Below are positions 47,934 through 57,696 of a stretch of DNA of 64,000 bases, in pieces. A model generated the notes under the pieces. It was given only the letters and a program-made list of their open reading frames with translations. It did not search any database and had not been told where the DNA came from. Within the stretch, counting starts at the first letter, position 1, and each line of letters opens with the position of its first letter. The DNA lies in contig NZ_JARIXP010000001.1 of NCBI RefSeq assembly GCF_029269265.1, positions 103,567 through 167,566 of the forward strand. Direction: 5' to 3'. Source of the stretch: Rheinheimera sp. 1928-s (GTDB lineage: Bacteria; Pseudomonadota; Gammaproteobacteria; Enterobacterales; Alteromonadaceae). A program made the position numbers and the translations under genes.

Positions 47934-50057
47934 TTATTTCCTTCTGTAAACTTTAAGTACTTCAGGCAGAACACGAATTTTGCGCATGACGTTGGCTAAA
48001 TTAATACGGTCACGCACAGACAAGGTGATTTTAATCACGTATTCGCCTGTGTCTCTGTCGTCGGTCGACAAGTCTTGAATATTGGAATCCTGTGAGGCTA
48101 TCACTGTCGTTAGTTTGGCCAACACACCAGGTTGGTTAACAATAAAGACCCGGATATCACATAAAAACTGTTTATCGCCGGTTTTATCCCATTTCACCGG
48201 GAAGTATTTACCCGGCTCTTTTTCCCAGCCACGAATATTGCGGCATTCCACTCTGTGTACGTTCAGGCCTTTGCCTGGTGTGGCGTTGGCTGCAATTTCA
48301 TCACCCGGAATAGGGCGGCAACATTTGGCGAAGGTGAGTAACATACCTTCAGAGCCAATAATAAAAGCTTTGGTTTTTTGATTGGCCGGATTTTCTGCTG
48401 GTAAAGCTTCTTCGCCAGAATCAAAACCACCCATTAAACGCCGTGCTACTGCTATAGGCAGCTGATTACCTAAGCCAATTTCAACCAGCAGTTCATCGAG
48501 CGATTTTTGCGTGGTGCTTTGCAGTACCTGCTCAATACGTTCTGGTGGAATATTTTCCAGTTTAACGTCACCCAAAGCTGAGGTCAGTAGACGGCGGCCC
48601 AAACCTACAGCTTCACTCAATTGCTGTTTCTTCAGGTAGTTACGAATACCTAAGATTGCACGGCTGGTGACTACATGGTTCAGCCAGTTGGCATTAGGTT
48701 TACCACCAGGGCTGGTAATGATTTCTACCGTCTGACCAGTTTCCAAAGGTTTGTTCAGTGGATAAGGTTTACGATCCACCCGGGCACCGACGCATCTGTT
48801 ACCTATGTCGGTATGCACTGTGTAGGCAAAATCGACCGCATTGGCACCTATAGGTAATTCAACAATCTGGCCTTTAGGGCTAAACACATAAAGCTCATCC
48901 GGATAGAGCTCAGATTTGACGTTTTCAACAAATTCGTAGGTATTGCCCGAGCTTTGTTGCAGCTCAAGTAAGCTTTGCATCCAGCGCTGAGCACGGATTT
49001 GCGCCGTGGTATTTTTGTTTTCGCCAGCGCCTTTATAGGACCAGTGCGCCGCTATCCCTTTGTCGGCCATTTCATCCATTTCACGGGTACGCATCTGAAT
49101 TTCCACCGGAATACCATGTGGACCAATCAGGGAGGTGTGCAAAGACTGGTAACCGTTTTGTTTTGGAATGGCGATATAGTCTTTAAAGCGGCTTTCAATA
49201 GGCTTAAACAAGTTATGCACTACGCCTAAAACGCGATAGCAGTTGTCGATGCTGTTAATCAGCACACGGAAACCGTAAATATCCATCACATCGTTAAACA
49301 TCAGCTCTTTGCTTTTCATCTTACGATAAATGCTATACAGATGTTTTTCACGGCCTGCGACTTCAGCTTCAATACCAGCTGCTTTAATACGCTGTTCGAT
49401 TTCTGATTGAATGCGTTCAATAATTTCTTTGCGATTGCCGCGGGCCTGCTTCACTGCCGTTTCCAAAGCGCGATAACGCATTGGGTATAAAGCGCGGAAG
49501 CCCCAGTTTTCAAGCTCGTTTTTAATATTGTGAATACCTAAACGGTTGGCAATTGGGGCGTAGAGTTCTAACGTTTCACGGGCAATACGACGGCGCTTTT
49601 CTGGTTTGAGTGCACCTATGGTGCGCATATTATGAGTGCGGTCGGCCAGTTTAATCAGAATGACGCGGATATCCTGCGTCATCGCCATAAACATTTTTTG
49701 CAGGTTGGTAACTTCGAACTCTTTGATGTCTTTAAATTTTACTTTGTCGAGTTTACTGACACCCTGCACCAGTTCGGCAACCGTTTCACCAAACAGACGG
49801 GTTAAATCTTCTTTGCTAACAGGCGTGTCTTCAATCACATCATGCAGTAACGCCGCCATTAAAGTTTCGTAATCCATCCGCATTTCGGCGAGAATACTGG
49901 CAACTGCAACAGGATGAGTAATATAAGGTTCGCCGCTGGAGCGAATTTGTGGCGCGTGCGCGTCGCGGGCGACAACATAAGCCTGTTGCACCAGAACGAC
50001 CTGCTCAGCTGGCAGGTAAGCACTGATTTGATTTTTCAGGCCTTCAAACAGATACAT
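47934..50057 (-). CDS. spoT: SpoT, bifunctional (p)ppGpp synthetase/hydrolase
   Basis: Stringent-response enzyme of 707 aa. The hydrolase HD motif is intact (H72-D73, E76-D77 in [10 protein letters not shown]), followed by the synthetase region (about 170-330; block [14 protein letters not shown]), TGS (about 390-450) and the C-terminal ACT domain (about 630-705). The frame extends to 50129, but ATG 50057 begins MYLFEGL like E. coli SpoT and has GGGGAG upstream. It follows rpoZ by about 110 bases containing a strong hairpin, and precedes ridA. Confidence 0.96.
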   Translation of the reverse strand: MYLFEGLKNQISAYLPAEQVVLVQQAYVVARDAHAPQIRSSGEPYITHPVAVASILAEMRMDYETLMAALLHDVIEDTPVSKEDLTRLFGETVAELVQGVSKLDKVKFKDIKEFEVTNLQKMFMAMTQDIRVILIKLADRTHNMRTIGALKPEKRRRIARETLELYAPIANRLGIHNIKNELENWGFRALYPMRYRALETAVKQARGNRKEIIERIQSEIEQRIKAAGIEAEVAGREKHLYSIYRKMKSKELMFNDVMDIYGFRVLINSIDNCYRVLGVVHNLFKPIESRFKDYIAIPKQNGYQSLHTSLIGPHGIPVEIQMRTREMDEMADKGIAAHWSYKGAGENKNTTAQIRAQRWMQSLLELQQSSGNTYEFVENVKSELYPDELYVFSPKGQIVELPIGANAVDFAYTVHTDIGNRCVGARVDRKPYPLNKPLETGQTVEIITSPGGKPNANWLNHVVTSRAILGIRNYLKKQQLSEAVGLGRRLLTSALGDVKLENIPPERIEQVLQSTTQKSLDELLVEIGLGNQLPIAVARRLMGGFDSGEEALPAENPANQKTKAFIIGSEGMLLTFAKCCRPIPGDEIAANATPGKGLNVHRVECRNIRGWEKEPGKYFPVKWDKTGDKQFLCDIRVFIVNQPGVLAKLTTVIASQDSNIQDLSTDDRDTGEYVIKITLSVRDRINLANVMRKIRVLPEVLKVYRRK

Positions 50058-50123
50058 CCGAAACTCCCCAATACGCACAACGCTTTGGCGTGTTCCTTTG
50101 AATATACGTGGATTTCGAGTTAT

Positions 50124-50148
50124 TGCCAACGGCCGGATACCGTTGGCA
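50124..50148. other. Perfect intergenic hairpin between rpoZ and spoT
   Basis: Arms TGCCAACGG (50124-50132) and CCGTTGGCA (50140-50148) around a 7-base loop, 17 bases after the rpoZ stop. The stem is GC-rich and perfect, but no T-run follows on either strand, so rho-independent termination is not expected. It may set the rpoZ 3-prime end or partly reduce read-through to spoT. Confidence 0.7.
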
Positions 50149-50164
50149 GAGGGTGCAGCTCAGA

Positions 50165-50440
50165 TTATTCGTCAGAACCGATAATTGCAGCAACAGCAGC
50201 CATTTCTGACGCTTCTTGCTGTAACTGTTCACGACGTTCTTGCTGGTCCAGAATACCGTTGGTGATAAAACCTTTTTCGATTTCACGTAAGGCAACCACA
50301 GTAGACTTATCGTTTTCCGGGTCAACCATTGGCTCTTTGCCTTCAACAGCTAACTGACGGGCACGACGTGAGGCCACCAGAATTAAATCAAAGCGGTTAC
50401 CAATTTTATTTACTGCATCTTCAACTGTTACGCGAGCCAT
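50165..50440 (-). CDS. rpoZ: RpoZ, RNA polymerase omega subunit
   Basis: Omega subunit of 91 aa, which assists beta-prime folding and contributes to the ppGpp site. The N terminus [19 protein letters not shown] with VASRRARQL is diagnostic. It lies between gmk and spoT, the classical gmk-rpoZ-spoT order. The ATG follows GGAG. Confidence 0.97.
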   Translation of the reverse strand: MARVTVEDAVNKIGNRFDLILVASRRARQLAVEGKEPMVDPENDKSTVVALREIEKGFITNGILDQQERREQLQQEASEMAAVAAIIGSDE

Positions 50441-50488
50441 CTGCCACTCCGGTTAATCTGGGTCTGAATAAAGACCGCATAGTCTACT

Positions 50489-51121
50489 CTATTTCGTTTC
50501 GTTCGCCAACAGGCCAGAAATTAACTTCTGTTGCCGTATTGCCTGCTTCTGCTGCTTTAAGCGTTGAGTCTGAATAATGCCGGAGAACTGCTGCAACGCC
50601 AGCTCCAGATCATCATTCACCACCCAATAATCGTATTCATCGGCATGACTGATTTCATCGCGGGCTTTGGCCATGCGGCCTGCAATGACTTCTGCACTAT
50701 CCTGGCCACGCTGATTCAGCCGTTGCTCTAAAGCTTCCACACTGGGCGGCAGAATAAAAATGCTGGTGACAAAAGGCAGTTGCTGTTTAATTTGGCGGGC
50801 ACCTTGCCAGTCGATATCTAAAAACACATCTATCCCCTGCGCCAGTTTATCGGTCAGAGCGGCTTTGGATGTGCCGTAATAATTGCCAAAAACTTCAGCC
50901 CATTCAATAAACTGCTCTTGTTCAATCAGCTGCTTAAAGGCTGGAATATCAGTGAAATGATACTGCACGCCGTTACTTTCGCCCGGACGTGGAGAGCGGG
51001 TGGTATGAGACACACTCAGCTGCATATCGGCATGTTGCTTTAACAGCGCATTAATCAGCGTGGATTTTCCCGCCCCGCTTGGCGCTGAAATAATAAATAA
51101 GTTACCTAATAAGTCCTGCAT
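50489..51121 (-). CDS. gmk: Gmk, guanylate kinase
   Basis: Phosphorylates GMP to GDP. Length 210 aa from ATG 51121 (a GTG at 51130 is possible). P-loop [13 protein letters not shown]-binding TTRSPRPGE and YGTSKAAL, and [11 protein letters not shown] are all present. First gene of the gmk-rpoZ-spoT-ridA series. About 190 bases separate it from the divergent aldo/keto reductase gene. Confidence 0.97.
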   Translation of the reverse strand: MQDLLGNLFIISAPSGAGKSTLINALLKQHADMQLSVSHTTRSPRPGESNGVQYHFTDIPAFKQLIEQEQFIEWAEVFGNYYGTSKAALTDKLAQGIDVFLDIDWQGARQIKQQLPFVTSIFILPPSVEALEQRLNQRGQDSAEVIAGRMAKARDEISHADEYDYWVVNDDLELALQQFSGIIQTQRLKQQKQAIRQQKLISGLLANETK

Positions 51122-51314
51122 GCCTGCCACCTTCTACAATCAAAAGGCGATTTTAGCCGCATCACTGCTGCGCTGCCAACAGCTGATAGTTTTTTTCACT
51201 GTGATCCTGCCTGACTATTATCATCAATAGGTCATAGTTGTGCTGGCATACTGCCTGGATTGAATTTTAATTGTTCATAGAGATTGAGTCTGTTCGAAGA
51301 CAAAGGAGCAAAAA

Positions 51315-52328
51315 ATGGCACTAATAGATATTCTTCCAGGCAAGCTTGGTTTTGGTACGGCGCCGCTCGGCAATATGTTCCGCGATATTCCTGAGCAGGA
51401 AGCACGAGCTACTGTAGATGCGGCCTGGAATGACGGTATCCGTTATTTTGATAATGCACCCTTTTATGGTGCAGGTCTGGCAGAAATCCGTATGGGCGAT
51501 GCGCTGGCAGACAAGCCGCGGCAGGACTATGTGATTAGCACCAAAGTGGGCCGGCTGGTGCTGGATGAAGTTGAAGATATCAGTGCCCGTGATTTAGGTG
51601 AAAAAAGCGACGTGTTTAAATACGGCCGGCCAAATAAAATCGTCAACGACTATTCAGCAGATGCAACGATGCGCTCTATTGAAGACAGTCTGAAGCGGTT
51701 AAAAACCGATCATATAGAAATTGTCTGGGTGCATGATGTTGCACAGGATTTTTTTGGTGATGAATGGCTCAGCATGTTTGAAAGCGCCCGCAAAGGTGCC
51801 TTTAAAGTGCTGGATAAACTGCGCGATGAAGGAGTGATTAAAGCCTGGGGTTTAGGCGTCAACAAAGTCGAACCTATAGAGCTGCTGCTGGATTTGGAAG
51901 AGCCTCGCCCTGATGGTTTTTTACTGGCTGGGCGTTACACCTTACTGGACCATGAAAGGGCCTTGCAGCGGGTGATGCCAAAAGTCACAGAACGGGGTTT
52001 GGGTATAGTAGTCGGTGGGCCTTACAGCTCAGGTGCTTTAGTTGGCGGCCCGAACTTTGAATATGCACCGGCCTCGAAGGCCATCTTAACCAAAGTGGCA
52101 AATATTAAAGCGTTGGCGGACAGATACGGCATCAGTATGAAAGCTGCTGGTTTACAGTTTGTTTTGGCTAACCCTGCAGTGGCTGCTGTGATCCCAGGAG
52201 CAAGTAAACCAGGTCGTATTATCGAAGACAGCACGGCGTTAAAAGAGGTAGTGCCTGCAGATTTTTGGCGTGAGCTGCGCCAGCTTGGCCTGGTGCATCC
52301 CGATGCGCCTCTGCCCATTAAGGACTAA
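51315..52328 (+). CDS. Aldo/keto reductase
   Basis: NAD(P)H-dependent AKR of 337 aa, of the D-threo-aldose/L-fucose dehydrogenase-like group. Catalytic Asp-Tyr pair in YFDNAPFYGAGLAE, Lys in VISTKVGRL and His in IVWVHDVA are visible; the C-terminal cofactor region has PGASKPGRI. The substrate is likely a sugar or aldehyde. Start supported by AAGGAGC. A bidirectional terminator follows. Confidence 0.9.
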   Translation: MALIDILPGKLGFGTAPLGNMFRDIPEQEARATVDAAWNDGIRYFDNAPFYGAGLAEIRMGDALADKPRQDYVISTKVGRLVLDEVEDISARDLGEKSDVFKYGRPNKIVNDYSADATMRSIEDSLKRLKTDHIEIVWVHDVAQDFFGDEWLSMFESARKGAFKVLDKLRDEGVIKAWGLGVNKVEPIELLLDLEEPRPDGFLLAGRYTLLDHERALQRVMPKVTERGLGIVVGGPYSSGALVGGPNFEYAPASKAILTKVANIKALADRYGISMKAAGLQFVLANPAVAAVIPGASKPGRIIEDSTALKEVVPADFWRELRQLGLVHPDAPLPIKD

Positions 52329-52360
52329 TTCGGGCTTGATGAGCGTCGCTCCTTAAAGCT

Positions 52361-52389
52361 AAAAATCCACAGACAAACTGTGGATTTTT
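52361..52389. terminator. Bidirectional intrinsic terminator
   Basis: Perfect arms AAAAATCCACA (52361-52371) and TGTGGATTTTT (52379-52389) with a 7-base loop, giving T5 on each strand. It lies between the convergent aldo/keto reductase and DUF4442 genes and should serve both. Confidence 0.88.
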
Positions 52390-52415
52390 ACTTTATGCAC
52401 CAGAGCAAAGATCTA

Positions 52416-52892
52416 TCAGCGGCTTTTGGCTTTCACCGACAAAGTTAAGGTGAATTTCGCCATCAGTTCGTCGCCATGTAACGAAGGGCAGGTGACATCA
52501 ATAGTAACAGGCTGATTAATCCGCTCTCCCGTATCCAGCGATTGTTGGATCATCTGGTCTATTAAAGCGCCGTCGTTGCTGATGAAATGCACTGCTGCTT
52601 CAGGGCGTTTTAAAAATTCCCCCTTCACATCTTTAAAAGCAAAATGGATATTCAGCTTTTTCTGTCGTGCTTTGTAAAAGACTAAAAAAGCACCGGCTAA
52701 ATCGGCACCTATAGCCAGAGCTCCAAAATAAATACTGCCCAGATGGTTTTTGGTATGACGATGATGCGGCATCCGGATCACTGTGCGTGCGTCTGTTAAT
52801 TCCAGAATTTTTGGCTTACAAAAACCAATCAGCGGAATATAACGAAATCCAAACCACCAGAGTTGTAAGTTGGCTTTAGTTAAGGCGTTCAT
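52416..52892 (-). CDS. DUF4442 protein, hot-dog thioesterase-like
   Basis: Protein of 158 aa matching the DUF4442 pattern: IPLIGFCKPKILELTDARTVIRMPHHRHTKNHLGS-type start and a GALAIGADLAGAFLVF helix in the hot-dog position, with the FKDVKGEFLKRPEA strand region. Related proteins are thought to be acyl-CoA thioesterases, but activity is unproven. It follows an exported hypothetical gene by about 35 bases on the same strand. Confidence 0.8.
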   Translation of the reverse strand: MNALTKANLQLWWFGFRYIPLIGFCKPKILELTDARTVIRMPHHRHTKNHLGSIYFGALAIGADLAGAFLVFYKARQKKLNIHFAFKDVKGEFLKRPEAAVHFISNDGALIDQMIQQSLDTGERINQPVTIDVTCPSLHGDELMAKFTLTLSVKAKSR

Positions 52893-52928
52893 AAAAGGAT
52901 GCTCCAGAATTCAACTGGTCGGAGCTTA

Positions 52929-53426
52929 TCATTCTGGTTGCGATAGTGCGAATTTTTGCTGCCATTGTCGCTCAAAATTCGCTTTGGCTTGCTGGCGCTG
53001 CTCCACACACCAGACCATTTGCCTGCTGTCACGTACGCCAAAACATTGTTTAGGTTCGGTGTAATACTGCAGCCATGCCTGTAGTTTTTTGCCCTGATAA
53101 GGTGCTTTGACTGATACTGAGCTGACATATAGCTGTGGGCCTTTGGCTAGATCATCCAGTGTGGCTGTTGTGGTTGGAGCCTTGATGGTTTTCTTTGGTT
53201 TGATCTGTGGTGTTACTGGTTTCTGGCAAAACTGATCCAGCTGTTTTTCCAGCAGGCGTTGCTCCAGGCTTAATTGTTCTGCTTCTTTGAGGCTGTACCC
53301 TGAACTGATTTTTTGCTCCAACTGCCGCAGTTTTTTTGCTGCTTTCACGCAATCGGCTTCCGGCCATTGGGGTTGAGCCAGAAGTGTAAAACTGCACAAA
53401 AACAACAGACACAAAAGCGGTTTCAT
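52929..53426 (-). CDS. Exported hypothetical protein
   Basis: Protein of 165 aa with a signal peptide (about 1-17). A charged coiled-coil-like N-terminal half (KKLRQLEQKISSGYSLKEAE; LEQRLLEKQLDQFCQ) is followed by a Pro/Lys/Thr linker and a C-terminal domain with two Cys (KQCFGVRDSRQMVWC). Not recognised. Same strand as the DUF4442 gene, possibly co-transcribed. Confidence 0.65.
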   Translation of the reverse strand: MKPLLCLLFLCSFTLLAQPQWPEADCVKAAKKLRQLEQKISSGYSLKEAEQLSLEQRLLEKQLDQFCQKPVTPQIKPKKTIKAPTTTATLDDLAKGPQLYVSSVSVKAPYQGKKLQAWLQYYTEPKQCFGVRDSRQMVWCVEQRQQAKANFERQWQQKFALSQPE

Positions 53427-53487
53427 CCTGAACTCGCCTGTTAATAAATGGTTAAATAACTATAGGCGGTTTTGTCTGCTTTGCTGC

Positions 53488-54396
53488 TTATTTTTCGGTG
53501 GAAAATTTCTGTTTATATAAAGCGCTGACCCATTCAACAAATACCTTTACCCGTGGCGATAATTGGTTATGTTGCGGATACAGCACATGCACAGGCAAAG
53601 CCGGGCTTTGCAGATGACTTAGAATTTGCACTAAATCGCCAGACTCCAGATAGCGTTTGATCCGAAAGTTGGGTACCTGAATAATGCCACAGCCCGCTAA
53701 AGCTGCGGCAGTGTATGATTCGGCGTCATTGACAGATAACCAGCCTTTAGCCGGAAAATCCTGCTCTACACCTTCTATTACAAAGCTAAAGGGGTAGCTA
53801 ACATTGTGATCACTGGAGAAAAAGCCTACCCCCTGATGCTGGCTCAGCTGTTCCGGCTGCATAGGCACACCATGCTGTTGCAGATAAGCAGGGCTGGCAC
53901 AGACTACCTGTGGCAAAGCAGCCAGCTTTTTGCCCACTAAAGTGGAGTCTTTGGGCACACCTATCCGCACCACCAGATCAATACCTTCGCGAACTAAATC
54001 TACCAGTCTGTCACCTGTGCTGATGGCGATATCCAGCTTCGGATACAGTGCTCTGAATTGTGGCAAAGCCGGAATAATAATTTGCGCTGCATGCACTCCA
54101 TGCAAACCCAAACGTAATAAGCCAGCCGGGTTGGCGGCAACAGTATTCAGGCTGGCTTCGGCGTCGTCTAATTCGGACAAAATGCGAATACAGCGCTGAT
54201 AAAACGCCTGACCGTCCAAAGTGGGTTTAACCTGACGGGTGGTGCGTTCCAACAGGCGACTGTTCAGGCGCTGCTCTAACTGCTGCATGGCGTAAGTTGC
54301 AGTAGCTCGTGGGATTTGTAATACGCCGGCGGCCTGAGTAAAACTGCCCAATTCGACGATTTTACAATACAGCTTTAAGCTATCGAACTTGTCCAT
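53488..54396 (-). CDS. LysR-family transcriptional regulator
   Basis: Regulator of 302 aa: N-terminal winged helix (SLKLYCKIVELGSFTQAAGV; LQIPRATATYAMQQLEQRL) and the C-terminal co-inducer domain (FRALYPKLDIAISTGDRLVDLV). It resembles the CrgA/DmlR-like subgroup in which the second helix reads PRATATYAMQQLE. Divergent from the SDR-DoxX-DUF1097 set, with 136 bases between, so it probably controls that set and itself. Inducer unknown. Confidence 0.92.
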   Translation of the reverse strand: MDKFDSLKLYCKIVELGSFTQAAGVLQIPRATATYAMQQLEQRLNSRLLERTTRQVKPTLDGQAFYQRCIRILSELDDAEASLNTVAANPAGLLRLGLHGVHAAQIIIPALPQFRALYPKLDIAISTGDRLVDLVREGIDLVVRIGVPKDSTLVGKKLAALPQVVCASPAYLQQHGVPMQPEQLSQHQGVGFFSSDHNVSYPFSFVIEGVEQDFPAKGWLSVNDAESYTAAALAGCGIIQVPNFRIKRYLESGDLVQILSHLQSPALPVHVLYPQHNQLSPRVKVFVEWVSALYKQKFSTEK

Positions 54397-54532
54397 TCAC
54401 CGGCCTTTTGGGGTTATTGTTCGCTCTGGTTGAATTATGTTATCAATTTTCGTGTATTTATCCAGCTATCTTGTAAATCTAAAGTAACTCCCATTCAGAC
54501 ACCGCAGGGGTGGCTCAATCGGGAGAACAGCT

Positions 54533-55270
54533 ATGAAGACCTCAATCAAAACCGCAGTAGTAACAGGCGCCTCCAGAGGCATAGGTAAAGCCATTGCTTT
54601 GCGTTTAGCAGAGGATGGTTTTGCTGTAGTTGTGAATTATGCCGCAGGGCAGGACAAGGCCGAGCAGGTAGTGGCACAAATTCAGCAAGCCGGGGGCCAC
54701 GCCATTGCTGTGCAAGCTGATGTAGCAGATGCCGCAGCGGTAGAGCAGTTATTTGCTACTGCAAAATCACATTTTGGCCGGGTGGATGTCGTGGTGAACA
54801 GCGCTGGAATTATGACCAATGTGCCTATCGCAGATTGCAGCACAGACCAATTTGAGCTGCTGGTTCGTACCAACTTAACAGGTGCCTTTTGTGTGCTGGG
54901 AAGTGCAGCACGCCATATCAACCAAGGCGGTCGCATTATTGCGTTGTCTACCAGCGTAATAGCAAAAGCCTTGCCAAGTTACGGTCCTTATAGCGCCACC
55001 AAAGCTGCAGTCGAAGCTTTGGTTCATGTGCTGGCTAACGAGTTACGTGGCTTGAACATTACGGTGAATGCTGTAGCACCAGGCCCTGTGGCTACAGAAC
55101 TGTTTTTAAATGGCAAGTCGGACGAATTAATCCAACAGATGGCGAAACTGGCTCCGCTGGAACGCTTGGGCACGCCTGAAGATATTTCAGCTGTGGTGTC
55201 TGTGTTAGCTGGCCCAGATGGGGGTTGGATTAACTCGCAGGTGATCCGCGTGAATGGCGGCATGGTGTAA
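54533..55270 (+). CDS. SDR-family oxidoreductase, LysR-linked
   Basis: Short-chain dehydrogenase of 245 aa with TGASRGIGKAIALRLAEDGF, NSAGI in place of NNAG, Ser in LSTSV and the Y-S-A-T-K catalytic pair (YGPYSATKAAVEAL), and a C-terminal INSQVIRVNGG tail. GGGAGA precedes the ATG. First gene of a three-gene set with a DoxX protein (25 bases on) and a DUF1097 protein, all divergent from a LysR regulator. Substrate unknown; quinone or carbonyl reduction is a common role for such LysR/SDR/DoxX sets. Confidence 0.9.
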   Translation: MKTSIKTAVVTGASRGIGKAIALRLAEDGFAVVVNYAAGQDKAEQVVAQIQQAGGHAIAVQADVADAAAVEQLFATAKSHFGRVDVVVNSAGIMTNVPIADCSTDQFELLVRTNLTGAFCVLGSAARHINQGGRIIALSTSVIAKALPSYGPYSATKAAVEALVHVLANELRGLNITVNAVAPGPVATELFLNGKSDELIQQMAKLAPLERLGTPEDISAVVSVLAGPDGGWINSQVIRVNGGMV

Positions 55271-55295
55271 AGCAACAGCTTCAGGAGCAAAACGA

Positions 55296-55820
55296 ATGAC
55301 TCTATTTAAAACCAACTCAGCGGCCGTTGTTGACGATAAGGTTGACGATAAGGCTGACGTTCAGGAAGGTTTGATTTTTCCTTTTCTGGGGGGCTTTTAC
55401 ACCAAACTTGAACCCGCTTTTTATGCGTTACTGCGCTTTGTTTTCGGCATTGTGATCTTCACTCACGGTCTGCCCAAGGCATTGGGGATCTCCCATGGCT
55501 CCATAGCCGACCCTATGGCTGGCTCTACCCATTTGATCCAAAATGTAATGGGATTACCTTTCGCTCCACAGTTAGCCTTTCTGGTTATGCTGCTCGAAAC
55601 CCTTGGCGCATTGATGCTCGCTATCGGCCTCTGGTCACGTCTTGTTGCGTTGGCCATCACTATTCAAATGATCGGAATTTGTTATGCGCTAGGCCCTACC
55701 TGGCCCTGGATTGACCGGGGTATTGAATATCCGGCGCTGATGGCCTTTCTGGCTTTGTATATCGCAGTGCGTGGCAGTGGCAGTTTTTCTGTAGATCGTA
55801 AACTCAGGGTTTCAATTTAA
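55296..55820 (+). CDS. DoxX-family membrane protein
   Basis: Four-helix membrane protein of 174 aa. The DoxX pattern LRFVFGIVIFTHGLPKALG, then LETLGALMLAIGLWSRLVALA, is clear. The N-terminal 30 residues are acidic, partly from a 12-base DNA repeat (GTTGACGATAAG twice at 55329-55352) encoding VDDK repeats. ATG 55296 follows AGGAGC; the longer frame overlapping the SDR gene is not preferred. DoxX proteins are linked to quinone/redox and thiol stress functions. Confidence 0.85.
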   Translation: MTLFKTNSAAVVDDKVDDKADVQEGLIFPFLGGFYTKLEPAFYALLRFVFGIVIFTHGLPKALGISHGSIADPMAGSTHLIQNVMGLPFAPQLAFLVMLLETLGALMLAIGLWSRLVALAITIQMIGICYALGPTWPWIDRGIEYPALMAFLALYIAVRGSGSFSVDRKLRVSI

Positions 55821-55860
55821 TCCCTGCACTATTCAGTTATTAACACGTAGGAGGTGAAGT

Positions 55861-56340
55861 ATGACGAGTTTAAATCAGAAATTAACGGCTTTAGTGCGGG
55901 AAGCGACTATAGCAACAGCAGCAGCCACTTTATGTGCGCTGGTTTTGCAAGTGCCAGTCTGGGCTATGTTTATCGGCTGGATTGCGTTTTTTACCCGAGG
56001 TATGACAACCAAAGATGGTGTGATTAACTTGCTAACGGTCTGGATAGGAATAGCCATTGGTATAGCGGCAGGTCAACTGACCAGCGTTTTAACTCCGCTG
56101 ACAGGAGAGGCGACTTTAAGCCTGGTGGTTTTTGTGGTGGCGCTTGTGGTGTTGTCTTTGCGTTATATGCCAGTCGTGAACAATTTATTGGGGTTGTTTT
56201 TAGGCTTGGTTAGCTTTTTTGCATCGCACCAGCCGCCAAACTTCGAGACATTTTTCACTTTAGCTTTGGCGGCAACTGTTGGAATAGTGGCCGCGACCAG
56301 CTTGAGACTGATGCAACTAAAAACAGCAGTGGCACATTAA
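55861..56340 (+). CDS. DUF1097-family membrane protein
   Basis: Membrane protein of 159 aa with five predicted helices, matching the DUF1097 layout (VPVWAMFIGWIAFFTRG near the start, then Gly/Ala/Val-rich helices). Function of the family unknown. Start supported by GGAGGTGA five bases upstream. Last gene of the LysR-divergent set, followed by an intrinsic terminator. Confidence 0.82.
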   Translation: MTSLNQKLTALVREATIATAAATLCALVLQVPVWAMFIGWIAFFTRGMTTKDGVINLLTVWIGIAIGIAAGQLTSVLTPLTGEATLSLVVFVVALVVLSLRYMPVVNNLLGLFLGLVSFFASHQPPNFETFFTLALAATVGIVAATSLRLMQLKTAVAH

Positions 56341-56373
56341 ATGACAAGAAAATAGCTCAGCTGGAGTACAAAT

Positions 56374-56410
56374 ACAGATCGGAGAATGGCTCCTCTGGTC
56401 TGTTTTTTTT
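56374..56410 (+). terminator. Intrinsic terminator after the DUF1097 gene
   Basis: An imperfect stem between ACAGATCGGAG (56374) and CTCCTCTGGTCTGT is followed by a run of nine or ten T. It lies 33 bases after the stop and ends the SDR-DoxX-DUF1097 transcript. Confidence 0.8.
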
Positions 56411-56584
56411 TGCCGCTGAACGCATTCCCTGATCCTTAGCAGAACCTAAATCGTTTAGCTTGTCGGATATAGTACAAAATACTGAATAAATTAAAGAAAT
56501 AGCCTGCTACTTCCAAATAGCACTGGCTATGCTAAGTGGGCTGCACAGGCTGTTTATTGTCACTGAATCAAACGGAGTTTTTGC

Positions 56585-57694
56585 ATGAAATTGGTAAAGC
56601 TAGTGATGCTGTCCGGCCTATGGCTGAGCTGTACTGCTGCGGCGCAACAAAGCCCGGCTGTACCTGTCAAAACAGCTGTGGTGCAACAGCAGGCTGTGCC
56701 GGTCTGGATCCGAGCCATAGGTCAGGTGAAAGCCCAACAAAGTGTTGAAATACGTCCGCAGGTCGATGGTGTATTGCAGCGCATTCTGGTGGAAGAGGGC
56801 CAGTTGGTGAAAGCTGGAGATCTACTGGCTGTGATTGACGATCGCAGCATTAAAGCAGCGCTTGAACAAGCTAAAGCTCAGCTTTCTGTGGTTCAGGCGC
56901 AGCTGGATGTAGCACGACTGGATTTAAAACGTTATCAGAATTTGCGCAAAGATCAGGCGGTATCGGCACAAATGGCCGATCAGCAACAAGCAACAGTCCA
57001 GCAGTTAGAAGCTGAACTGCGTAGTGTGCAAGCCACTATTCATGCCCAGCAAGTGGAGTTGTCTTTTACTCAAATTGTGTCGCCTATTGCAGGTCAGGTT
57101 GGTATTCGTAATGTGGATGCCGGTAACTATGTGCGAACCAGTGATGCGACCAGTTTGTTTTCTGTGGTCCAGCTAGACCCTATCAGTATTGAAATTGCGT
57201 TACCTCAGTCGCGTTTAGCCGAGTTACAGCTCTTGATGCAACAAATCAGGCAAAAACAAACTGTGCCAGTGCTGGCTTATTTAAAAGAAGGGGCGGATCC
57301 CTTAGCTCAGGGCCAGTTGACAGTAGTGGACAATAGGGTGGCTTCTGCCAGTGGTACTATCAGAGTGAAAGCTGATTTTGCGAATCCGGATTCGGCCTTA
57401 TGGCCAAGCCAGTCTGTGGTGATCGCACTGCAAAGTAAGGTATTAGAGAACGCCTTAACTATCCCGGCTAAAGCCTTACAGCAAGGACCTGAAGGCACTT
57501 TTGTCTGGATTGATGATCAAGGCAAAGCTGCTACTGCAGCCGTTGATGTGGTATTGCAGGATAAAGGCCTGGTAGTGGTGACTGGAGTTGCTGCAGGTCA
57601 GCAGGTGGTAGTGGATGGACAGAGCCGATTACGCAGAGGCTCGGAGCTGAAAGTTCTGATTGATGCAGCTCAAACAGCAGCTACGGAGCACTAA
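56585..57694 (+). CDS. RND efflux membrane-fusion (periplasmic adaptor) protein
   Basis: Adaptor of 369 aa of the HlyD/AcrA type with a signal peptide (about 1-20). The lipoyl half-motifs VEIRPQVDGVLQRILVEEGQ and LSFTQIVSPIAGQVGIRNVD flank a long coiled-coil hairpin (about 85-150), followed by beta-barrel and membrane-proximal domains ending in a VVVDGQSRLRRGSEL segment. It links the inner-membrane pump to an outer-membrane channel. The permease gene follows after two bases. No TolC-type gene is present here, so an external channel is used. Confidence 0.93.
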   Translation: MKLVKLVMLSGLWLSCTAAAQQSPAVPVKTAVVQQQAVPVWIRAIGQVKAQQSVEIRPQVDGVLQRILVEEGQLVKAGDLLAVIDDRSIKAALEQAKAQLSVVQAQLDVARLDLKRYQNLRKDQAVSAQMADQQQATVQQLEAELRSVQATIHAQQVELSFTQIVSPIAGQVGIRNVDAGNYVRTSDATSLFSVVQLDPISIEIALPQSRLAELQLLMQQIRQKQTVPVLAYLKEGADPLAQGQLTVVDNRVASASGTIRVKADFANPDSALWPSQSVVIALQSKVLENALTIPAKALQQGPEGTFVWIDDQGKAATAAVDVVLQDKGLVVVTGVAAGQQVVVDGQSRLRRGSELKVLIDAAQTAATEH

Positions 57695-57696
57695 GC

